Assembly: GCF_015706575.1 (NCBI RefSeq)
Contig: NW_024037074.1
Coordinates: forward strand, 16,667,334-16,731,333
Length of the DNA stretch: 64,000 nucleotides
Direction of reading: 5' to 3'
Origin: Patiria miniata
Lineage: Eukaryota; Echinodermata; Asteroidea; Valvatida; Asterinidae
This document shows, piece after piece, positions 45,736-58,900 of the stretch. The first letter of the stretch is position 1. Each line of letters opens with the position of its first letter. Position numbers and translations under genes: made by a program. Below the pieces are notes generated by a model. That model was not told where the DNA came from and searched no databases. It saw only the letters and a program-made list of their open reading frames with translations.

Positions 45736-46519
45736 CCAATACCGCATATGAATGAGCTTTCACGGTTTGACTACAAAGTAAATGGAAATGTAAGCTACCA
45801 AAACTGCCTGTTAAATAAATGGCCTGGTCCAGTATGGGAGAGTGAGGTAGTCTCAATTTGCACCACTATTAAAAGTACCCCTCTATTCCCCCCCCCTCCC
45901 CCCCCAAAAAAGGTCCATATGATTACAATTGATCAGGGTCATTGCAAACACAAACTCATCCTTCATGTCACAATCTACATTCCCAACTCCAAAAGTGCAT
46001 TGCTCCCTGAGATGGAGGTTGATAAAAATTAAAAAAAAAGATTCCCCAAATCTTGTCGGTCGGGTCTAGCAATGCCGTCCACTGCATTCAATGAAAAAGT
46101 CCTGCTGGCTATAAAACACAAAGGTCCTGATGACATTGATCTAGATACCGGTATTACCTCCGAACTAGAAAACAGCAGTGAAATATCCAGGAATTATGCC
46201 GGTTAATGAATTTTGGGGCAAACTCCTGTTACCCCTATAACAAATACGTGGTCGAACTACATTAGTGAATGCATACAATGTATTTTTTTTCTCCCAGAGA
46301 TCAGGGTGTAATTGTTTTTGTTTTGTACTCTGTTTAGTCTTTTATGGCACAAATACCCTCCTGGACTCGTCTAACATTGAAAATATTCCAATGTTTCATT
46401 TTTTTTTTACAGAGGTATCTTGAATAGAACAACCCTGAGGTTAACATTCATCTGAGTGTACTTAGCTGAGGTCAAACTTAGCTGAGGTTTTTTTCACCAA
46501 AAAAAATCCGTCAGCGATC

Positions 46520-46906
46520 TCAAACTTGTTGAACACCTATGTTGTACTCCCGGAGGACTTTCTCGATGAAATCGGGGCTGGTCTCCGCCGAGAACTCCAC
46601 GTCTCCGATCAGACCGCTGTCACCGCTGGTACTCTCCCTCAACGGTGTCCAGCGGCACGAGGAGCCGGTGCCGTCCTCCGATGCGGACTCGGTCAGCGAG
46701 GTGCTGCACGCCGGCAGGCCGTGCCTCATCGGTGGGAGTTCCACTCCGCTGTCGGATGTGCTAGGCAGAGTATGTCTGTTCTGTTGTTGCTGCTGCTGTT
46801 GTTTGTTCACCTGAGGCAGCTCACCATGCTCATCGGCGCTGAGTGTTTCTGGGGCCGGAAACTCACGGGGCTGGCGAAGACTGAGCAGCGGTGACTCACA
46901 ATGGAC
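46520..46906 (-). CDS. Receptor terminal cytoplasmic exon with polyQ
   Basis: The last coding exon starts in phase 0 after CGTTTAG and ends at TGA. It is Ser/Pro/Glu-rich, holds a run of seven glutamines at about 46781-46801, and ends EYNIGVQQV. No kinase or known signalling domain is present. The acidic segment ETSPDFIEKVLREYN near the end looks helical and could be a binding motif. Confidence 0.82.
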   Translation of the reverse strand, partial: VHCESPLLSLRQPREFPAPETLSADEHGELPQVNKQQQQQQQNRHTLPSTSDSGVELPPMRHGLPACSTSLTESASEDGTGSSCRWTPLRESTSGDSGLIGDVEFSAETSPDFIEKVLREYNIGVQQV

Positions 46907-49900
46907 CTAAACGACGACAGCAAAATAAACATTATGAGATCATCTGGCTCTCTTAAATTTGACTAGCATGGAATAAAGTGGCATCAATTCCACAAAACTG
47001 CTCAGTTGAAAATATTACAACACCAAATTTTGTGTTCAGCGCAAAGATTCTGCTGAGAACACGTCACAAACAACATGCATCATCGTCACATTCCCAACTT
47101 TCACTCGGAAGACATGCATCATCGTCACATTCCCAACTTTCACTCGGAAAGGCAAATAAAATTTATAAACTTTAAAATATGGGTTGGGTTTATAAAGTTT
47201 TAATGATAGCTTTAAAATTCCTGGATTTTCCAGGATTTTTCCGTGACTGGGGGAACCGTAGGATTCTGCTGATAGTTTTTACCTGGCCATTAGGTTGTCT
47301 GGTGGGTACTTCCCCAGGCAGCATGGGACTAAATGACGTCATTGCCATCTCCACACTATTGCTTCGCGACAGACGTGACACAGGCACTCGCCGGCCGTTG
47401 TGCCCGCTATGGCCCGACATTCTGGCCGCCATCTTCTTCTTATGAGTGTTGTGGTACCTCCTAATTTATTGGAAAAGATATAAAAATTAGTTTTGAAAGG
47501 ACATATTGTGCATGACGGTAACCCATATCCTGAAAATAGGCTTGAATGTGTTCTTTTTGTTTTGGTTATAACTGCATAAAGGAACTGGAGTTTAAAGGGA
47601 AGACACATCATTTGCAAACATCAAAAACCGAAATGATCAAATTATCACGAAATACCTTACTGAATTGTTAGGGACTGATGGTCTAAAGCATCCTTTAAAA
47701 TTGTGGCTCCTGGTGTGCTGACATTTTCAAGAAAAAGTGTATTTTTCCAGCGCTGGTCGGCCGACCAGCGTTGGAGAAAACTGGCTATTTTCAGTAACAT
47801 TTCCTGATTTTTCATATTAAGTTATTCTGACATTTCTTTGCAATTGATTACACACCTGTGAAGGGGTACAATCCTGCTAGACTGATTCTCTGACCTTACA
47901 AATCCCCAAAGTGTATTAATTGCTCCGTTTCATCTTAAGTGGGGTCAGGGAGCCAGACTACAAGAACATGATAGGTTTTCTTGGTTTTTCCAGCATCTAC
48001 AAGCCCAACACGTGAAACAAGTCAGTTTAACAATATTTTCTATAACATACTAATCTTCCAAATCCATTTATTGCTTAAAATTGCAGCAAAAGCAAATGTT
48101 GTACATTCATTTTAATCGATCAAAATTTATAAGTACTGACATTGCTGCAACTTTTAAAAGAAAAACTAGTTAATGACTGCATTGCGAAACACCAAACACC
48201 AAACATGCAAAAAATCAAATCTTGGAAGTTGCTGTTGAGGTTGTTTACAAAGGTCCGCACGATAATACTACCGCATCGATGCATCAATACAGCAAGATAC
48301 AAGTGTGTGCGGTGAGCTTTATAGCTTTACAGTGTAAAGTACAGCTTTCGCGAGCGTCATAAATGTGAAGTATGTTTTGTTTTCCCATGTGGCCTGGTTT
48401 TCATTTTGAAAATTCCCCATAAATGACTTCAAAACCTTTCTCTTTCATTGTCTGAGAAGTAACTAAGTGATTTGTAAAGTTGGTTACGGGTACCCGATCC
48501 CATAATCTGGAACCGGTTCCTGACATTAACGGTCGGGTACTCGGGTACCCAGTTCCGACGCACAGCCCTAGCGATGGGTAGAAAGCCCACTGTCTAAGAG
48601 AAGACTTACTTGTATCGGATACCAGCCAACACCGTGCAGAAAACAATGCACAGGGTACCGAGGAGGATCCCAATGAACAATCCCTTCTCGGTGGCGCTGG
48701 GTTCGTCGGGATTGTTACTGGTTCCTGAAGCACAAATTAAAAAAAAAAGCCTATTAACCCTAGCTCCCTAGCATGATTTACTAGGAACCAAACCCATCCT
48801 GGCAATGTGAATATGTGCTTAGCAGGTATTAAACAAGTACATTTAAGACCGGCTAGGGGCCTGGTTTTAAACGTAGATAATGGCCCGAGTCGAACCCGCC
48901 CAGCACATATTTATTCCCTCACGAGTGAAAACATTTAACCAAAATTCTCGCAGAAACACCACAGTCAGATGAATGAAATAAAAATCCACTGACCTGTGTT
49001 GACGTCCAAGTTGGTTTCCCGAGGAGTCTTGACCTCCAACACAGTGGACGGTTTGCCTTCCCCGACGGACGTGCAGGCACGCAGGAAGAAGTAATACCTG
49101 GTGTCACTAGTCAGGTTCCTGATGGTTGATGAGGTCACGGTACCTGATGAGGAATAGGGGGAAAAGGTTACCAAACGGTGTAGCAGGTTTTCGATAGACT
49201 TTTCGTCGGTGGGCACTTTTTGCCGACCATGCGTTGGCAAAACTATGAAAGGTCAACGTTGCAAAAAGAAAGAAGAGTTTATTAATATTCCCAAAAATAT
49301 CATTGAATTGTTAAAAATAAATACAACATAATCAACAAACGCTACGAAAGACTCTATAATTTTTGACTTGTTTTTGACTTTTTGACAGAAATGTATTTAT
49401 GAATGGGAAGAAATATGCACTTGGCCGGTTTTAACCAAGTACGTTTAAGTGGCTTGGGACCTGGTCGCTGATAACGGCCCGAGCCGAACATTAACATCAT
49501 CCAGACCCAATTTTAAATGTATTTGTTTAAAATCGGCCAAGCACATATTTATTCCCTTATTAAAGTTGGGTACGCTTGCAACTTTGCACCTAAAGTGATG
49601 TGGAGAAATCGGGCGGGGGGGGGGGGGGGGGGGCACGTTACCTTTCTTGCGTGTCCTATTCCAGTGCAGATCCTCTTGCCCGTCGGCCTGCTGGGTGTAG
49701 GGTAAATACATGATGTTGTAGGCCTGGATCACACCGTTGGGGTTCAGTGGGGGACGCCACTCCATGCTGACTGTGTGGGGGTCCAAGGGCTTGGCAATGA
49801 AATCCACTGGCGCCGAGGGGACTGTAAGATGCCGCAGGACAGAAATAAAAGCTTGGATAGGAATTTGTAGTATAAATATTCCTGGTGTGCATTACCGGGG

Positions 49901-52900
49901 GGGGGGGGGGGGGGGGGGGGGGAGCTGACATCCTTTTGTAGATGTTGCATTTGTTCAAGATTTTTTTTAAGGATCTACAAGCATTAGAATTAATAACTTT
50001 TGCATGCAGAAATACACATTCAAGATTGAAATGGGCTTTTTTGGGGGAGCACATGGAGAAAGAAGATGGATTTAAAGCCGGAGTCCATCATTTGCAGCTA
50101 TCCAAAAAAGTAACTGGCGTAATTATTGTTGAAAAACATACTTGGTTGAAAGATAGTAAGGGGACTAAACTCCCTGTGAAATTATTCTTTCTGGCAAGCT
50201 CTCATTTTGAAGAAATCAACGAAAGAAGGCCTTTCCAACGGTGCGTCTTAAGAAGCACCGTAGGAAAATTTAAATTAGTAGTTCGTTTTGTTATTCGGCG
50301 CAGCGCGTGCAAGCATTGGCACGACGCACAGGCGCGCGCGGTTGCTATGATTCGTCGGATCAGTGCGCGACATCGCGTAAAACTGCAATTCAAAATAATG
50401 CAAAACATGATTTAGCAAACTTTTGATTTGAACTTAAGATCCTAGAATGCTGTTTTTCTCGGAATATACAGCTGAAGCTGAGCTGAAACTTCATCAGGTT
50501 AGTTGTTCAGTATCCTTCATTAGATTTTGAACACTTTTGTTGCTTCAAATGAACAAAATGCACAAATTACAAAAGATGGACTATGCCTTTAAGGTCAAGT
50601 GTTGCCAAAGTATTCTTACCATCTTCTTGGGTTCTGCAGTAGACCAAGTCACTGAATTGACTTACGATCCCTGTCTGGTGGATGCGCACTTGCAACGCGT
50701 AGATGGTGAAGGGTTTCAAGTCGTCCAATACAACATATGTATTAGTACTGAAGCATTGGATAAAAGGCAGAAGGACATCAGATGTGAAACAACAATGAAT
50801 GCAAGACTTTAAAAATCAAAACTTAGCAGGGCCATACGATGTCACTTTTGAAATGCAATCCTTGAAAATGCTCTTTTGTGTTCCCTTTTACCTTGTTTTC
50901 AATTTTCGTTTTGCCATTTTCAAGAAAGCTTTGGTGCCATTTTAGTATTTATGCTAATGCAAATTTCCATATTCATGATCAAAAGTGTGATGTCATTTCA
51001 GGCAGAAACCTCCATTTTACAGCTCTTTCAGCACCACAAGTTGCCCGATTTTTTTGGAAATTTTGCTGTTTTTAAATTTTCTTTTCTTTGGCGATTCGTC
51101 ATTGTGTCAGTACATGGCAGTAAGCCAGTGAGCAAACTTTTCTCAGAGATGTTTTTCAATAAGCCCATTTTTGGGTTCACAATTTGAACACAAAAACCCC
51201 TAAACTGAAGAGTGCCTTCCTGAAATGACATCACAGCAACAGCGCCCTCAGTTGTCCGGAAAAGCATGGAATCTTTTTGAATGTTTAAAGAAGTGCACTT
51301 TTCAAATAAATAAAAATTAACCAAAAAGGGATGTCAAATAGTGTTCATACATTTAAGATGAGGAGAAAGTTACACAGAATATGTTCCTAAGAAAAATTCA
51401 TTGCATGGACCCTTTCAAACCTTCAACATTCCCTTCTCTGTTTGAATTTCTTTCCCCTAGCACTTTCTGAATTCTCAAAGCTGAGAGTAGCAGCGATAGC
51501 CAACCTGTAAACATCCTTGGAACCGTCTTTCCGTCTGTCGGAGTTCTGGAAGTACACCACCTTGTAGTAGGCCCGGGAAACGCCCTGGACAGGCTCCCAG
51601 TTTAGCTGGATACTCGTGGAGGACAGGGAAGTGGCTCTTACATTTTCCGGGGGTGGATACGTCGATCCTTGAAGTGAAAAAAAAAATTAAGTATGAATCC
51701 AGATTACCATTCATGTGCTGGTGCTTTATCCCATTATATCGCTTAGCAAATTTTGGGGACTTAGCAAAAATCAGCTGGGGACCAGTTACAAACATATTAA
51801 ACCTGTGCCTTTTTTGGTTGGTAACCTGATATCACTAAGCAAATAGTTTCTGTGCTTACCAAATTTTCGTGCTAAGTAGCTCCAGAAATTGGCCACTGAG
51901 GGGTATCATTTAGAGGCGAAATATCTGCTCACTGAGCAAAAACAGTTAAGCAGAGGCCTGTTGGGGGGCGGGAGGGGAGGGGGAGGGGGAATAGATTGAA
52001 TGAGTCACAGATGGGAGATTAATGGTGTTTACCGACTCACCAGTGATGGTTGGCATGGCAACTATCGCTGTGGAGGCAGGTCCCGTGCCGCACTCGTTGT
52101 AAGGTATCAACTCCATGATGTATTGCTCACCCGGAACTGTGGATGGAGTCATAAAAACAAAGAGTGATAAAGCAGTTAGCAAGTAAGCTGATTGAAAAGT
52201 TGTAGTAAAAGGTTCCCCCCCCCCCTTGAGTCCAAAATCATTCCTAAATATAACTTGTAGTTTGACCGGAAGGTCTAAGTATTTCTGCCTATAAATTATA
52301 CTTGGTCGAGTCAGTCAATCTATCAGTCAGTCAATCTGTCAGTCTGTCAGTTGGTCAATCAAGAGGCAAAAAGGCTGGCCTTTCAGGTCCAACAAATTAA
52401 CGGAGGAACCTACCCAAGTCGGAGAAGACATAGCCCCGGGACTCGGCAAGGAGGCTGAGGATCTCGTCGTGAGTTGCCCTGGAGAAAGTCAGCTGGAACC
52501 CCAGCACGGGGACCTCGCTAGCCTCGCTCTGGGCCGCCCAGGACAACGCAATGCCGGTCTCGTTTAAGGTAACGGTGGCCACCAGCGGAAACATGACTGG
52601 AACTGCAAATTAGTAAGGAACGGAAGATTACAATTTACAGTCATTTAGAGTTTGACTAATTCTCAAGAAAATTTTACAAAAAGAAGAAGAAAAGAGAGAA
52701 GTGGGGCAGGTCAAAACAAAATGATTCACTTCCAGTCATCAAATGGCACAACGTTGTCACGTTGCATTAATATACAACTGTAAATCAATGTCCCTGAGGA
52801 ATTCAAGAAACTTTGGAGGCAGTGTTCCGAGTACACACTCCGTTGCATGTATTTTAATTGTGGCTTGATACAAAGAATCTGAGACGATGATCGAGACATC

Positions 52901-55900
52901 GAGAAAAACAGGGTTGAAATCGAGCCATCGAAAGTCTCACAAGTCATCACGGCCCAGCTAAAACTTGTAACAATTTATTACAAGGCGATCACAAGTCCCA
53001 CCATCTCAAATCTATCTACTGAAGTGAATTGAGATAAAGGAATCCCTTAGACGCTATTCATCCTTTGCTTCTTGGTACCTTTAAACCTTGTCTTTGACCT
53101 GCGAATTGACTGATTTGCGACTGACGTTTGATTGATGCGATCACAACTTTAGAGAAAGGTTCGGTCATTAAAGCGTTAACTCTTTGACGACAGTTTCTGT
53201 TATCTTTCCTTTTTCAGCAGAGCTCTGACAGTTCAATAAAAAAAAAAAGTTCTACCTGAGCAATTTCCATTGTCTGTGGTTCTGATGGACTGTACGTCTG
53301 ACTCCGGCCCGAATCCCTTACTGGTAGACGCCGCCATGTGGATGTCGTAGACAGTCGACGGTTTCAAGCCTCGAATGGTGAAGTTGCTTTCTGAACTCCC
53401 CACCTACATAGACAGTAACAGTGCAATTATTATGGTCTAAGGCTGAGTACAAATAAAAAATAGTTTCTCGTCTGGGCTTTTTGAAATACTGAAGGAAGCA
53501 GCCCATTTTTTCCCCAAGATCAGTTTCTATGTATTAATTGATTACTTTTTGTTTGTGTTGGTAGAGGAAAAGCGTGTAGAGCGATCTTGATGAATTTAAA
53601 TAGGGCTTCCAAATGTATTTATGGTACTGCACGTTAACAAAGGCAGGAAAATATATGCAGCATGTTGGAAATTTGGGTGATTCCCAATGCAGTGCGCCAC
53701 CAAGAGTTTGCCATAGAGAGTCCATTTTTCAACTTTACGGTCGACAAAACACGGCTCATTTGAATGAGTGTCAGTAGACAACTTGAGCTAATTTGTTATA
53801 GATTGGGGCATAGCATTTTGCCGCCTTACAAAAAAAACACCATATTGATAAAAAGAAAACAAAAGGGCAAACGGATACTCGAATCATACACGTACAAAAC
53901 TACTGACTGGAAAAAACGAACATTTTCAAATGTCCCGCGCTAGCAAATTTATGGACCATCTCCCACAATGCACTGGGAAAAATAAACTCTCCATGGCCAA
54001 CTCTTGGTGGCGCACTGCATTGGGAATCGCCCGAATTGGCCCCACTTTGCAAAAATGCTTGGCATTTTGGTACACTGCATTGCGAGTCAATTTGACTGCC
54101 GATGACACGGAAATTGTTCTGCTTCTGCATACACACTAAGTCCACGCACAACTCCGTGCACAAGTACCCCCTCAACGGTTACAAAGGGAGAGTTGGGGGT
54201 GACCACTGGCAGGGACATTACGAATGCATTGCCGATGATGCCTGCAAGCTCACACGAAGACACTACAGCTTTGAGCACATTCAAAACAAAATCAGTTGTG
54301 TCTACTTCATGCCATGCGCTCACGAACCAGTACGCACAGGCAATGTGCCCCTCCCACTGGGGTATCGAAAGTGGTCCACAAAGTGTCTTCTACGGTTCAT
54401 GCACAGAGTCTTTACTGGTCTGTCGGTCCACCTACCTCCCGACACGTGTAGACACGCGGCAACCCACTCTCCTGGTAACAGATGCGATACTTGCTGATGT
54501 GGCCCTTGCTGAGGGCTATGCTGGTGATCTGCTCCCACTGGACCACCACGGTGTTTGCATGGCTACTGATCAGGGAAAACTCAGGCGCTATCGATGGAAC
54601 TTCAGGTTGTAAAACGGAAAAAGAAAACCAAGAGTCACTGGCAGCTCGAAAAATTATGGAGAGTTGCAGTTGGTATTTGTAGCAATGACAAGTCCAGTCA
54701 CAATAGCACTCCGCACTAATGTTAAAAATAGAAGCAAGTGCCCGGGGTTTTTTTCTGTTTCCTTTTTAACAAACTGAAAATTGATAAGGAAACCTGATCA
54801 TTATTAGAATGCCCCCTTTGAACCCAGTGAATCGAGCAGACATTTTGCCTCAGATGCCTTCAAACCACTTCAAGTGTTTACATGTACGTCTTGTCATGAA
54901 CTACACGTTCCCTCACAAAACACCTACCTCCTTCAGCAGTTTGTCCCAGCACCCTATCAGAGATGCCACTGGCTTTTGTAGTGAACGCTCGCATGTAGAA
55001 CGTGTAGTTGGTGTACGGGACCAGGTCCTTCACTGTGTAGGTCTTTGAGTGCTCTTCTGCCATTACTATTTGTGTCTCCTCTCCATCTACAAGACAAAAA
55101 CAAAAATTAAACAAATATCTAGGATATAACCCAAATTTATTTTTTCAAACCTATCATGACTGAGTACCACACATGCACAGAAGTATAAACACAACTGTAT
55201 TTTGATTCTGAAAATAACTTAATTTTGCACAGAAATGGTCCTTTAATCTTAGCCTCATTCCGACCCCAATCCCTTTCAAAACTTGAGTCTTCACAGCTGA
55301 TACGTTGATGCCATAGATAAAGCAGAAGAAGAAAATAATTTTGAGCTACATTTTTTTGTTAGTGAAATTAAAGCACACAAGCCATATTAATTCCAAAACT
55401 CGGTTCAAAAGTGTAAAATCATCAATAAATTGGGACAATTTCTAAAAGGTCTCAGGGGGTCAAACTAGATTTTCACTCTGAAATCACTATTTTAAACCTG
55501 ACGATGAATGTCAACTCAAATATCTTTCATCATATAATACAAATCCATACACCAATCCAAGCACGCTTTTATTTCTATCACGAAGGCCCCCGTCAATGGC
55601 GGAAGCTAGCTATTGTTCAGATAATCCATCAGAGGGGCAGTTGCTTTGTACAACAGCATGCACAATGGCTTCTCCATTGAAGGGGGCCTTGTGAATGTAC
55701 GGTTATCACATTGCCCAGACTCGTCTACAGGCTCGACTTTGGATTTGTCTCTAAAAATTCCACTACTTGATCAAAAATCAAAGGTCTTAGAAAGTCTTAG
55801 AAAGGTCTCGACTACAACACTGGACAGGGTGTCTGCTCGGTGGAGGATTTGAGAGGATTTGGGGTCAGAGTTGAATGTGGAGAGTACCTGGCTCCATGTA

Positions 55901-58900
55901 GTAGTGTAAAGAGAAGAGCGAGACTCCTTCATCTGCCTGCCACTTGATCATGATCTGACTGCTGTCGATGGTGTAGGTCGTTAGGTTATAGGGTGGGTCA
56001 GGAATATTGACTGGGAGAAAGTATTAAAAGCACATACAAAGCACATTAAAAGCACATTAAAAGCAAATTTAGAAAATATTGGCAATAGGGTTGTCTAAAC
56101 AGTCACAGACAGTCAAAAATTCAATACCATTCCCCTGCTATGCCTTTCTACACAGGCTAGTCACCAACAGTCAGAGCATATTTCTAGTAAGCACTGTGAC
56201 TAGTCAAATACTGTCATCACAAAAGGGGGCAATCAGTAGTAGCAAGTTATTTAAACAGACACATCCAGTCAATGGGACTTTTATGAAGGCACAGATTTCC
56301 TAAGTTAAAAACAGTTCTCGATTTTGACTGCTGAGGTGGCTTCGTTCAATTTGTCAGCTAGTGTGGGATTAAGTGAAGGATCACGTATGATTATGAATAC
56401 AAGTTCACATCAATGTACCCGGTATTTGGGAGTACATTATGTGCACAAGCATTACGGCATGTGTTGATAGTTCGTGGTTGTTTTGACTAAAGGTGCAGGT
56501 AGCAGCTAGTTGTTTGGAAAGCAAATAAGACATTTGCGACATTGTTGATGCTGCTGGCATAAAGAGTTCATGTTATGCACATACTGGTATAAGGCTTTGG
56601 ACTAGTGTCCCCCACGAACAACGTCACTTTGACCTAGGAAAACAGTCAAAAATTCACCGTTACAAAAACAACAATCCCAGCCGAAACTCGCTGGGCCCCA
56701 ACCATTCAAATGCCTCTCTCCAAGTGGTCTCCCCAAACTCTCCCTTTCTTACCGTTGAGGGGGTACTTGTGCACGGAGCCTACACAAGCAGCTGAAGCCA
56801 CAAGCACTGCCGGCCGTGACTCAAAATTTGGACCAAACCTTATTCTTAAAGGATGCAAACGAAAGACCCTCAAACTTTTTAATGACACGAAGTTAAACTA
56901 AAAGAGCTTACGTGGAACTTTGACGGTGAGGAGTGCACTCGTTTGAACGGTTCCCGCCGTGTTGGAGGCCACACACTGGTAGATGCCCGCGTGCTCTCGG
57001 TCCACATTCCAGATGACCAAGTTGTCGCTGCCGACCTCTTGACTGATGAGCCGGGTCTTGATTGGCTCGCCGTTCAGGTACCAGTGGATTTGGGGAGGGG
57101 GGTTGCCCTCAGCGCTGCAGGACAGCCGGGTCGTGGTAAAGTAAGGGGCTGTCTGGCTGATTGGGCGCATGGTAAAGTGTGGGGCAGCTGGAGGGGGGTG
57201 GGGAGGGAAGAGAGGATGTACAACATGCAGTCAGTTGCTTGCCTACATCAAAAAAGGACTGTGAATTTTGAAAATTTGCTTTTTGAGATATTGATAAGCA
57301 TGGCCTAAGTGATGGCGGCAGTACATGTTACAAAGTTTCAATAAGAAATAAGTTTAAAATGAAATAAAATATCCGATGCAGTGTTGGAGCAAAGGCTTTG
57401 ACCCTCAAGGCCAAGGCCAAGGCCAAGGCTTTGACCCTCAAGGCCAAGGCCAAGGCCAAGGCTTTGACCTTCAAGCCTCGATTCCAAGGCCAAGGCTTAA
57501 CCCTCAAGGCCAAGGCCAAGGCCAAGGCCCTGTTTTATGAAATGACCACTGATATAGAACTAATTATAGTCACATGAGTGACACATCATCACGCAAGGGC
57601 GGATCCAGAACACAATTGGGGGGGGGGGCAAAGAAATTTTGGTCCCCCCCAAAAAAAGTGGGTCCAAAAATTACGGCTCGGGCTTCGGGGCCCGCTTAAG
57701 GGCCCCGAAAAATGTTTGGATTCGAGATGCTCTGTGGTGCGATTTGAGGCAATTTCTGACCATTTTAACCGATGTTTTTTGAAGAAAAGATGGTGGTGTA
57801 CTCATTGCCTGCCTTCACATAAAAAAAAATGGTTTCGGAGTTTGTTTTTTTTTTTTTTTGGGGGGGGGGGCATGGCCCCTTTTGGCCCCCTGGATCCGCC
57901 CTTATCATCACGAATTGCTTGTTACGAAGAACAACATTTCTTTAATTGCAATCAACATGCTCGCATAGGCCTACACCGTTTTATGACTGCACTGTATCTA
58001 TTAAAGTATAAGTTCAGGTCTTCAATATGGTTTAACTAAACAAAATAATGATTTACTTCTATATTGACACACAATTCTCCCAAGTGTAACAAAAGGGGGA
58101 TCCAAGAAACTGATTTGGGAAATTTTTATTTGCTGGCCCAACATGGTCAGAAATATCAGCATTATCTAAAACAGATACATGCAAATCTTTAGCACTTATC
58201 AGGGAGACATATACAACCTATCAGATCTATTCCATAGTTATATGCAATTAAAGTGATCATCTCATTAGCCCCACAAGTGTACGGAATATTTTTGCAGCAA
58301 ATCTACTACAATGGTAACAAAATGTGATGCTACAAAAGTGGAAGTGTGCCCAACACACAAATCTATAGGGTGCTTCCCTCCTCCATGGTAATACGATTAA
58401 AATGGTAACAGCAAAATTTCGAACAGATTTATCTGGAAAATGCAAAAACCTATGGGCCTTGAAGAGCCTTGACTCAAAATTGCAAGGCCCTGAACCCTCA
58501 AGGCCAAGGCCAAGGCCAAGGCTTTTGCCCTCAAGCCTCGAGGCCAAGGCCAAGGCCCTAAAATCCAGCCTTAAGGCAGCCTTAAGGCCAAGGCCCAGCA
58601 TCAAGGCACTACATCACTGATCCGATGGGATGCAGTTTTTATTTCTCCAAGCCGTCCATTCAAGTTCATGTCTATGCACATATTGACTACAAAATGACTT
58701 TTTAAGAAAAACAAAATTTGAAACAGGATCTCGGGCAGGAAATATAAATCAATCCAGTTCACATCTTACACGAGTGTCATTTCCCGTCCCCTACGCATTG
58801 TGACAACTCAACTTACTGTAATCCACAATTTGAACTGTGGCGCTCCTTCTGGCAGTTTCTCCTGTCCCGGTGTCGGTAGCTTCGCAGGCGTACACCCCAC

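Larger units (their letters stand above)
38200..46519 (-). other. AT-rich region, possible long 3' UTR of the receptor gene
   Basis: From the receptor stop codon at 46520 down to a minus-strand AATAAA at about 38208-38213 the sequence is AT-rich and has no exon signatures. Apart from elements listed separately (39011-39518, 44691-45059, 45451-45735) it is fairly free of repeats, in contrast to the G/C-run-rich cluster just left of 38200. A very long 3' UTR is possible but several closer AATAAA motifs also exist. Confidence 0.3.

Noticed and set aside
45380..45751. Plus-strand 123-codon Asp-rich frame
   Set aside because: Product of a 24-bp minisatellite with no gene context.
47190..47438. 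Start of a separate gene at the minus-strand ATG MAARMSGHSG
   Set aside because: The sequence is in frame with the receptor's transmembrane exon through the acceptor at 47461; it is cytoplasmic tail.
49942..50415. Plus-strand 157-codon open frame
   Set aside because: Overlaps the TTAA-flanked element and intron; no homology recognised and no transposase features.
54102..54612. Plus-strand open frames of 131 and 139 codons
   Set aside because: Antisense shadows of receptor exon 54436-54599 and a dispersed repeat.
57578..58039. Plus-strand 153-codon open frame
   Set aside because: Runs through the hAT-like MITE and its homopolymers; not a transposase.
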